Below are positions 34,930 through 43,084 of a stretch of 43,084 nucleotides of DNA, piece after piece. Below the pieces are notes generated by a model. It saw only the letters and a list, made by a program, of their open reading frames with translations. It was not told where the DNA came from and searched no databases. Origin of the DNA: Bondarzewia mesenterica (Eukaryota > Basidiomycota > Agaricomycetes > Russulales > Bondarzewiaceae); contig SGPL01000283.1 of NCBI GenBank assembly GCA_004802705.1, forward strand, positions 1 through 43,084. Reading direction: 5' to 3'. Position 1 is the first letter of the stretch. Each line of letters opens with the position of its first letter. A program made the position numbers and the translations under genes.

Positions 34930-37296
34930 ATGGAACACCTCAGACAATCTTCCTTCTTCTGGCCTATTTTGTGGCTGCTACACGTGTGGACCACTGCATG
35001 TGTCGCAGCGAAGTCTGAGTATTCGGGAAGCGTTGCCTACCGCAATCCTATCTTACCCGGATTTCATCCCGATCCTTCGTGTACACTCGTACAGGAATGG
35101 GACAACACTTTCTTTTGCGCGACGAGCTCTTTCAATGCTTTTCCCGCAGTTCCCATCTTTGCTAGTAAAGACTTGCGGAACTTCAGACAGATCGGTATAC
35201 ACACTTCAGTGCTCCAGCTGGATGAACTTGTACCCTGATATCTCCTTTCTTCGGTCTCCGCAGGAAATGTCATTACCAAGCCGAGTCAGCTTCCTGGTTT
35301 AGCAGACACCAACGGGTCAACGAGCGGAATATGGGCACCATCTATACGGTGCGATATGACTTGACCTCGAGAGACCTATATCTTAATTCTGACACATCTC
35401 TCCAGGTATCATAATGGGACATTTTGGGTCGTCACCACCCTTGTGTTCGATAATCGTGAGCAAAATGACTCATCTCGCTGGGATAATGTCTGTGCAGAAA
35501 TCTTTTCTTCCATGACATTTCAGCTGACTTCGTGCGCGCGAAACAAATACTCAGATTATCTTCAAGTCATCAGATCCATATACCTTTGGTTCATGGTCAA
35601 ACGCTGTTCACTTCCCATTCGCAGGCTACGATACTTGTCCCTACTGGGACGACCAGGGAAACTCGTACATCGTTGGTTCGCATTACTGGCGTATATTTGA
35701 GATGATTCAAGGTAAGCTGTGCGGGATCAGTACGTGGAAGCTGAGCTAGATTTGTCGCGCGAGCAGGTTTCAGCATCGATATGAAAGCTGGAAACATCAC
35801 AAGCAAAATACACGATATGTGGCCAGGAACAGGTGGAATAGTGCGTCGCACAGTCCCCACACGTGCGATACCTTCCATTAATTGAAGTGTTCTTGAAGGC
35901 CCCTGAAGGGCCGCATTTATATTACAAAAATGGGTTCTACTACTTGATGATCGCGGAAGGCATGAATTTCCTGGCGTCATCTTGAATTGTCTGGACTAAA
36001 TGATTGCTTGTGACAGGTGGGACTGGTTTAAATCACATGGTGACTTACGCACGGTCTCATGAGATGTGGGGTCCATATGAGTCGGATCCTGCGAACCCCG
36101 TGCTTTCAAATGCGAATACCACACAGTACTGTCTGTCACTGTTTTCTGGTATTCACCGTGTGATATTGACGCATGTGCCAGTCCAAACAGTCGGCCATGC
36201 CGATATCTTTCAGGATACGCAAGGAAACTGGTAAGTCACAGAGTAAATGATGAGGATGATCACAAAATTAAGGCCTTGTACAGGTGGGCTGTGGCGTTGT
36301 CCACGCGTTCGGGCCCCGAATACACGTACTTTCCGATGGGCAGGGAAACTATTCTGACCACTGCACAGTGGGACAAGGGCGAATTCCCAACCTTCACCCC
36401 TGTGCGGGGCGCAGAAACAGGCCCATTACCTCCTGTCAATAAGCACATTGGCGGTGACGGGTATATTTGTGCCATCTCGCGATGATAGTACAACCTCTGA
36501 TGTAAACTTCATACGCAGATACTGGGTTGGGTCAGATGATGATATACAATTCTCGCCTGGATCATCCCTTCCCATGCATTTCATCTACAATCGCTTCCCC
36601 GACTCCTCAGCATACACTATCTCCCCACCCGAAGACCCGAACACTCTCCGACTTACTCCCTCCGTATTGAACCTCACCGGTATCGATGGCCGTACTTCAC
36701 CCTTCCCCCAGACCTTTGTTGGCCGTCGCCAGGAGCACATTTTATTCAAGTTCCAGACAACGCTCCGATTTGAGTCTTCACACGACCAAGCCGAAGCCGG
36801 CGTGACCATATTTCTAAATCAGCTCCAGCATTTCGATTTAGGCATTATCAGATTAACTCCTAAATCGGCCCTCGAGGCAGGCTACATAGACACGCCGTTG
36901 AACGCGACGGCCAGATACGTCAGGTTGACGACTGTCACAGCCAATTCGACAAATGACGGAGCCAGTGATACGTACTCGAGGCCCGCTATCCTACCGCTGG
37001 ATCTGGAGCCGCATCGACCAGTCCCGATACAGATTGAAGCGGTCAATAGGACGACTTATGCATTCAAGTATAAGGATGTGTCTGGATGGAAGGTCGTTGG
37101 CTGGGGCAATTCGAGCCAAGTCAGTGGAGGATTCACGGGTACGTCTGTGAAAATTGTGAAGCCTGTAATTGGCCGCTGACATTCGTGGCTGACAGGCACG
37201 ATTGTTGGTCTGTTTGCAACAGGAAACGGGGAAAATATCACAGACCACGCTTACTTCTCTAGATTCTCCTATAAGGGAAATCAAGATATAATCTGA
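34930..37296 (+). CDS. secreted glycoside hydrolase family 43
   Basis: Eleven exons (34930-35194, 35264-35348, 35406-35487, 35555-35711, 35767-35840, 35899-35959, 36017-36130, 36182-36230, 36284-36460, 36519-37138, 37196-37296) encode 594 residues. A signal peptide (about 1-27, ending CVAA) predicts secretion. The five-bladed propeller shows the GH43 catalytic triad: base Asp48 in NPILPGFHPDPS, pKa-tuning Asp170 in AGYDTCPYW, and acid Glu224 in APEGPHLYYK. A C-terminal beta-sandwich of about 200 residues (RRQEHILFKFQTTL onward) is typical of beta-xylosidase and arabinofuranosidase-type members. It should act on xylan or arabinan side chains; exact substrate cannot be told. Exon 4 starts at ATTATCTTCAAG because that restores the WDN-IIFKSSDPY joint. 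The intron 35960-36016 has a GC donor. Several N-glycosylation sites are present. Confidence 0.9.
35960..36016 (+). other. GC-AG intron in the GH43 gene
   Basis: Exon 6 ends GCGGAAG, the intron starts GCATGA and ends TGTGACAG, and exon 7 starts GTGGGACTGG, giving the conserved AEGGTGLNHMV. Reading on without splicing meets a stop 9 codons later, and no GT donor nearby gives the right phase. Confidence 0.8.
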
Positions 37297-37497
37297 ATTT
37301 TAAATATCACGACATTCTGTTATTGGAAAAGCACTGGCAGAGCCGGTCCGCCATCTTGTCCTGCTACTTCCTAGTCTCCCTATATGCACTGCTGCACTGC
37401 CGCGTGCGAAAGGTCCATCTATGCGCTTGCTTTCTATAGACCGTTCAATTCAGCCTTTTCAGCATCTCTTTATCACTTGTCGCAGCCAATCCTCAGA

Positions 37498-38026
37498 ATG
37501 AAGACAGTTGTCTCTACGTCCGATGCCGTCCCCCCCTTACCTGTGAGGCGTTTCGAATTTTCTGCGTGAATTTTTTCAACAACATTGCAGCCCAAGCGGT
37601 TATATCGCGGGGATATGTATCCGTCTCCCGCAATATTGGATGCACGAAGGACTTCAAGATCGTTCCAGGTGGTGTGCAGGCGCAGACGGTGAGTGCATCA
37701 CCGTTTGCAGAAGTTCTAGAAATGACGATATGCCGCTAGCGTGTCGCCTTGGAAAATGTTTCAAAAGTTTTGCAAGCAGCAGGGTCTGGTCTAGAGCATG
37801 TCGTGAAGGCAACCGTCTTTTTGAAGAATATGCCTCAAGATTTTCAACCCATGAATGAGGTATACAAGGAGGTACCAAAGTTTGAGTTTGTCTAGGAGCT
37901 CTTACTAATGGGTGTGCCTCTCAGTTTTTTCAGAAAGATCAAATGCCTGCTCGTACGTGCGTCGGAGTAGCCAGCCTTCCACTTGGTGCAGGTATGGAGA
38001 TCGAGTGTGTCGCAGAGATCCCCTGA
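37498..38026 (+). CDS. RidA (YjgF/YER057c/UK114) family enamine/imine deaminase
   Basis: Four exons (37498-37549, 37591-37688, 37740-37871, 37925-38026) give 127 residues, the normal RidA length. RidA proteins hydrolyse reactive enamines and imines made by PLP enzymes, in cytosol or mitochondria. Recognisable parts are NIGCTKDF, PGGVQAQTRVALENV, VVKATVFLKNMPQDFQPMNEVY and PARTCVGVASLPLGAGMEIECVAEIP; the Arg in PAR is the substrate-binding arginine. The first joint is the weak point. The strong-looking donor GTGAGG at 37543 gives the wrong frame, so I use C|GTTTCG at 37550, which makes a 41-nt intron but restores the exact family length (PPLPVRPQAVISRGYV). Two family positions are unusual there (R-P for F-S, and R for G in SRN). 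It could be a slightly damaged copy. Confidence 0.75.
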
Positions 38027-38348
38027 GCTGTAGCATTATTCCGTTATCAAATCAGTCAAGCCACCACGTTCAAGAATCAAGAATCGTTATACCACGCGTG
38101 CGGTGCTGCTTCAAGACATCTGGTACGCTGGATATGAAGGAGTACCCGTTCGTGCTAGCTTGAGGATACTTAAAGCATAGACAGTCTTGACGGCCGCGGC
38201 GTAGAGCTGATAGAAGTGAGTAGCACCTCGAGCATCTCGGCGAAACCAGTAGATATTTAAGATCAGCCGTTTGGCAGATGCCTCGAACTTCGAAGGCCCA
38301 CTCTTCGCTCTGCCGCCCACGAACTTGTTCACAGGAGACGGCAACTGA
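38027..38348. other. intergenic region
   Basis: About 320 bases between RidA and GH20, which run the same way. It holds the GH20 promoter. No gene is seen. Confidence 0.5.
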
Positions 38349-41204
38349 ATGAGACGCACGATCTGGCTCATAGCGGCCCTTGCGGCCCGTCTCGTCCCGT
38401 CTTTTGCATCGAGTTTCCCAGCTGTCGTACCCGCGGTACATAACTTTGCAGCATCATCGTCCTTAGACTCCTTCGAGCTTCCGCCGCATTTGAGCATCGT
38501 GGTTGACAAGCATGTTGCTTCCCGTTTTGATTGTGATGGAATGACTTTGATCTCTCCTACGCTCCTGGCATTTGCGCATACATTTGCGAGCGACGTGCAA
38601 GAGTTGTTTCCTGACGTGAAGGCAGACGTCTCGGAGGGGACCGTTGATAGCAAGGCGAATGTCTTCCTATCCATCTCATCAGAAGATCAGACCGTGAATT
38701 TCACGCTAGCGAAGGGTACGCACACTTCTGAAGGATATCGATTGGATGTTTCTGGTACAGATGTGAAGATTAGTGGGTCCGGAGCAAGGGGTGTATTTTG
38801 GGGTACACGGACATTGCTTCAGGGCCTGCTGTTGAACGAAAGAAAGTTGCCGTCAGGAGTGGTGGAAGACCGACCTGATTGGGAGACGAGGGGTTTCATG
38901 CTGGGTATGATTGTCTTCTCTGTCTTCTCTGCTTGCAATCTATTTGCTCGATATTGAATTTTGTGTTTCTCCTATGCAGATGTCGGTAGACAATGGTACC
39001 CCATCTCGTTCCTGACGGACTTATGCTCTTACGCCTCCTGGTTCAAGACAAGTGAATTTGTGCGAGTTTGTCGGTTTGCCCCAGTATTCGACTTGATGAC
39101 TGAACATTGTATATAAACCTAGCATGTCCATCTCTCGGACAACCTCGGAGTTGGAGATACGGCTTATGCTCGTTTCCGCTTACGCCCCACGAGCCCGAAT
39201 TTCGATGGTCTTACGCCCCACCTCAATGAGACTTACTCTCGGGAAGAGTTCGCTGACTTCCAATCCCGATGTGCAGCGCGGGGTGTCACGGTAAGCCGCA
39301 GTTGGCTAGTTTCGAGTGAAGATGACCGACCCTTGTCCGGACTCAGGTCATTCCCGAGATCGAATCCGTAAGCAATCCTCGACTTGGGATTAGTTTGAAT
39401 GTTCAGCTTATACATTGCTGTCAGCCGGGACATGCTTTAGTCATTACCCAGTGGAAGCCCGAACTTGCGCTTTTGGGGGACCCGACTCTCATTAACCTCA
39501 CAGTTCCGGATGCCATTCCTACCATTAAATCCATCTGGAAAGGTTGTACTCTGAATCTGCATTCCTCATGTGTTCACTGGTGTCTGACAGGAATCTCTCA
39601 TCACAGAATTCCTTCCGTGGTTTCAATCAAGTACCTCTTTCTCTCCTGAGATACAAGAAAACACTTCATACATATTAACATTCTTTTTTCTAGAGCAAGT
39701 TTCGATCGGAGCAGACGAGTACAGTTCAACTCTTGCCAATGAATATAATAATTTTGTTGACGAGATGGTGTGTATGTTAACTTTTATATTCCCAGCTCAC
39801 AATAAAACAACTTCCTGCCAATAGAGCAATTTCATGCTCCGTCAAACAGATAAAACTATTCGTATCTGGGGAACGAACGAACCGTCCAACACCACGTCCG
39901 TGAGCAAAAACATCACGATTCAACACTGGTAGAGTACAATCTTGTCATCTCATTGTCTGCGAGTTGTAAAGCAGTTCCTGTCGATAGGGAGTTCTTTGAG
40001 GATGACCCTTATGAATTAATCCGCTCAGGGTACAATGTCATTAATAGGTATGTCGATACTCTACCTCATCTGCTACTTCTGTGCTTACGGTCACTGTCTA
40101 GCGACGATGCCTTCCAGTACATTGTCATGAAGTACGTGAGTATATGATTTACTCATTCAATCGCATCGTTCAGTAAACAGAAATCCTTGGATAGTCTGGA
40201 TCTTATCCCCAAAGGCTTAACCAGACGCGACTTTGGGATGGGGCAAATGTAAATACAGCTGGTATCTGGGATCCTCATATCTTCGATCGAGGTATTATCA
40301 GTGATTTCCTGGCGGTCGATCATGCACCATATCTAACGTTGGGTACGCGTCTGTGCAGGAAATGCATCGAACAATCCCACTATAGAAGAACCTCTCCTTC
40401 AGGGTGCGATCATGGTCTGTACACATTCTGTCCTCAGCAAGCGTCAGGCTTACTTCTGATGTCCAGGCCATCTGGAACGACCATGGGACCACTGCATCAA
40501 CCTTCTTGGAGGCCTTTTACGCTCTTAAAGAAGGGCTTCCTGTGATCATCTCAGCCAGTTGGCAGGCTGCCTCACGTCCGCGCCATTTGACGCAGGACCA
40601 ATTTGACTCATCTTATCCTGCGCTCGAGGCGGCTGCGCCTGGCCAGAATCTTGATCGCCGCGTTCCCAGCAAGGGAAACACCGTCGTCGCGTACGATTTC
40701 GTACATGGCACGTCGGACGTTGTCACGGACAAGAGCGGGAATGGGTACGACGGCATGCTGCTTGGCGGATTTGTCTCGACGCCGCTCGGATCCAAAGGAC
40801 ATAACTACACTCTGCTCATCGAACTCGACTCTTCGTATACTCCGAGTACCCTTCTCTCAGGTCCCGACGACTCTTTCGGCTTCACTGCTTCGGGTAATGG
40901 AACCACGCTCTCCTTTACGACGTCAAACATAACATTCCCGTTGTTCAACTTCACATTTCCTGCTCACGCGCCGTCCTCACGGCGCCAGATCGTCATCACC
41001 GGCACGGAGCTCTTCACGTCTGCTTTCGTCGATGGTGCTCATGTGGGCGATTTCCTCACGTACATAGACGAAACTGCCGTCACAGCCTCAATGTCATTCG
41101 TCGCCCCAGTGCAACACATCGCTATCGGAGAAGGATCAGTTTCCAGACTTGTTCTCTGGAATGGAATTCAGGACATTGCCACAGTGTCGGCAGAGAGGTG
41201 GTGA
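38349..41204 (+). CDS. secreted GH20 beta-N-acetylhexosaminidase
   Basis: Thirteen exons (38349-38904, 38980-39059, 39123-39290, 39347-39367, 39425-39542, 39607-39630, 39694-39767, 39825-39928, 39988-40047, 40102-40131, 40215-40291, 40359-40414, 40467-41204) encode 701 residues. A signal peptide (about 1-21) predicts secretion. A GH20 N-terminal helper domain (to about 180) is followed by the TIM barrel: RGFMLDVGRQW, HVHLSDN, VIPEIESPGHA, and SIGADEYSS with the Asp330-Glu331 pair that supports substrate-assisted catalysis and acts as acid. AIWNDHGTT closes the barrel. About 190 further residues (after DRRVPSKGNTVVAYDF) look like a concanavalin-type beta-sandwich. The enzyme removes terminal GlcNAc or GalNAc, for example from chitin oligomers. 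Three tiny exons (21, 24 and 30 nt) lie in the barrel. Exon 6 and 11 acceptors were chosen by phase over nearer AGs. Confidence 0.88.
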
Positions 41205-41537
41205 TGGCTGCAATATGATCTTACTATTGAGGGTAATCAGTTCACAGCAAAGGGGCTGATTGATAGTTGATTGTCTGGAATTTGTAGGTACATTCAGAGT
41301 TGTCACAGAACTTTCACAGCGGCGAACTGACTATGGCAACTCTGAATGTATCGGATGATTATCAGAAGTACAGCACTTATCTCAAGTGAAGATGGATACA
41401 CATATTGGTCCGTCATAAGGCCTAAGGCCTAAGGATCGTCATACAGCATAAGTGCGATCAATCTAAGAAAAAAAAATCCTACAGTCAGTTGAAGTCCACG
41501 TCAGATGTCTAGAGCCGGGATAAGTATGAGGAAGACA
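41205..41537. other. intergenic region between convergent genes
   Basis: About 330 bases after the GH20 stop and before the RNase III-like stop. It contains a perfect 14-bp inverted repeat (41289-41350) and a short AAGGCCT doubling near 41418-41431. Confidence 0.5.
41289..41350. repeat. 14-bp inverted repeat with 34-nt loop
   Basis: TACATTCAGAGTTG at 41289-41302 is the exact reverse complement of CAACTCTGAATGTA at 41337-41350. It lies 85 nt after the GH20 stop and would form a hairpin in the 3' UTR of either convergent transcript, or mark a small transposon relic. Confidence 0.7.
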
Positions 41538-42632
41538 CTAATGCACGAGATTACTGGAAAGCGTACGTCGAGCCCAGCCCATATTATGAAAAGCTTCTCT
41601 GGCGGCCGCTTCCTTGGCCAATTGTTTACTGCGCCCATTTCCGCTGCCTTTCGATATTCCATTTACTGGGTGAGAAATTGCGTGAGAATTAAGGCGGTGT
41701 TTCCTGGTACGCAATGCCATCACGTACCAATGCATTGCACATTCCAAGCGGGGGCATGAGACGGCCCAGTCGACGTCGCCTCCCATGAGACAGTTATGCG
41801 CCTTTGAGCGCACGTCTGGTTGAACACGGGAAGGAACGCCGCTGTCTGAGCAGAATTCGCCTGTGGGGGCATGCTAGGGAGTTGGTGTTGTACAGGGGGC
41901 ATGGGCAGCGATGGAAGCGGAGGTGGAGCTTCGACTGGAGGTGGCGGTGGAGGTGGAGGTGGCGCAGGAATGTATTCAGATGACTTGAATCTTTTGTTCG
42001 GTCTCGAGGATGGCTCGGACGATTCAAAATCTGGATCTACGAGCTTGCCGATCCAAGTCTGAACAACAGATAGGCCGAATTGAACATATACTGCGCCGAC
42101 GACGGAATGAAAGAGGTGCCGCGTCTCCTGATCAAAGGTTAGGAAAGGAATGGGAATAGGCAGAAAAGACAGCATACCTTGGGCTCAGTCAATGTTTTGC
42201 GGTGATCAGGAGCAGCGCGTACCTTCTCTCTAAGTTGGTAAGCTGTGACCCAAGCGTCGATATTTGAATCGGACAGGGTTTTGTCTATGTGTGCCTGTGA
42301 ACCTCATCAGTGGCGGGTGATGACTACCTCGAGAACCGTGGCGCGCAAACCTCCAATTCTGCTGCGGTGAACATCGGCTTCTTCTCGAATAATGCAGTCG
42401 CAACGCCCACCGCCAATACCCTCTTTCCGATTGCATTTACTCGCTCAATATCACCGTATTCATCGTTCATAGGAGCGCCGGAATAGCGGATGGACTTGTG
42501 CGTGTAGACATCGAGCATCAAATCACCATCCAGCGATGGCAAAGGAGGGAGGCGAAAGCCCATAGTGGGTCGCAAGCGCTTTAGAAAGCCTGGCTGAGGC
42601 GAATTAGAGGTACGGACTGATGAAGCAGACAT
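41538..42632 (-). CDS. degenerate RNase III-like domain plus dsRNA-binding domain protein
   Basis: Four exons (41538-41665, 41728-42127, 42178-42294, 42351-42632) encode 308 residues. The first 155 residues have an RNase III-like fold pattern: LDGDLMLDVYTHKSIRY, ERVNAIGKRVL, and RHLFHSVVGAVYVQFG. Aligned with the active signature ERLEFLGD and DxFEAxxGA, the catalytic acids are replaced (Asp by Lys70, Asp by His137, Glu by His140); only Glu63 remains. A Pro-rich linker (PAPPPPPPPPPVEAPPP) follows, then a dsRNA-binding domain that ends SKGSGNGRSKQLAKEAAAREAFHNMGW, split by one intron. It should therefore bind but not cut double-stranded RNA. Similar non-catalytic RNase III-dsRBD proteins serve in mitochondrial ribosomes (mL44), but no mitochondrial signal is evident here. 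The role is unknown. Confidence 0.82.
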
Positions 42633-43084
42633 CGAGACGCTTTAGTATTCGGTATATGGATAAGTGGTCCCGGCAGTGGGCACGTGTGGCTTTCAGATTC
42701 GGGAAGTCTAAGGGCAGGTCAAAACTGACGATGGTTGAGAAAACAAAGCTAGACAATGGTTCTCGAAAAGCCAAGCAAGCTGTAAAACCCGAAGACGAAG
42801 GACTTACTAGAATGTAGGAGGCTCGAATATGATGATCACTTGCAACCTGTACGTCGGGAGACATGCCCGTAAATTGACCGGTACTTATATGTGCTCGGAA
42901 CTTCGGTGGCCAAGCTCGCTGAACATCGGGTTAGGGCTGTGACTGTACGTAGATACTATCTCCGAAACTGGAAAAAGTTGTTGTTCGCCATTTTGTTATT
43001 GACTCAGTGTTTCATGGCACTGTGCGCAGTCTCGAGTCAGATACGCAATCGATGCCGTTGCACTGGACAATGCCATTGGTCCAG
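42633..43084. other. region upstream of the RNase III-like gene
   Basis: The last 450 bases should hold the promoter of the minus-strand RNase III-like gene. Short open frames exist on both strands but none has splice logic or recognisable motifs. Confidence 0.45.

Overview
The window looks like nuclear DNA of a filamentous basidiomycete, most likely an Agaricomycete. Genes are dense and broken by about 105 very short introns (mostly 49-85 nt) that can be placed exactly by reading frame. Typical lineage markers are an SKG6-type membrane protein, a DUF6699 protein, a PRM10/ThrE-like transporter and a membrane-anchored heparinase-like lyase. There is no sign of operons, CRISPR, phage or an intact transposon. 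I could assemble 18 protein genes, 17 of them complete. All exon coordinates below are my own reconstructions from splice sites and phase; none has been tested against RNA.

Layout. 1-348 (+): 3' end of a probable Ima1-like nuclear-membrane protein. 1439-10674 (-): four genes in a row, namely an SKG6-like Ser-rich membrane protein, a type II membrane heparinase-like lyase, peroxisomal 3-ketoacyl-CoA thiolase with a PTS2 signal, and chaperonin subunit CCT3. 11027-20450 (+): TatD nuclease, ceramide glucosyltransferase, DUF6699 protein and exocyst subunit Sec3. 20686-21521 (-): REEP/TB2-DP1-HVA22 ER-shaping protein. 22232-29494 (+): homeodomain protein, Zn2Cys6 transcription factor and PRM10-like transporter. 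29811-34232 (-): Uls1/Rad5-like SNF2-RING translocase. 34930-41204 (+): secreted GH43 glycosidase, RidA deaminase and secreted GH20 beta-N-acetylhexosaminidase. 41538-42632 (-): protein with a degenerate RNase III domain and a dsRNA-binding domain.

Most genes are unrelated housekeeping functions: beta-oxidation, protein folding, sphingolipid synthesis, exocytosis, ER shape and chromatin. The exception is the right-hand block, where two secreted glycosidases flank RidA. That fits plant or fungal wall turnover but is not a proven cluster.

The most notable observations are about gene structure. (i) An AT-AC intron with a U2-type ATAAGT donor splits the active-site motif of the thiolase. (ii) An 8-nt microexon carries the first zinc-binding cysteine of the transcription factor. 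(iii) A 9-nt microexon encodes the N-terminal DIG motif of TatD. (iv) Two introns have GC-AG ends. (v) Several introns are stop-free with a length divisible by three, so retention would keep the frame. (vi) The SNF2 gene has an apparent 1-nt frameshift. (vii) The RNase III-like protein has lost most of its catalytic acids. I did not recognise a clearly new multi-gene system.
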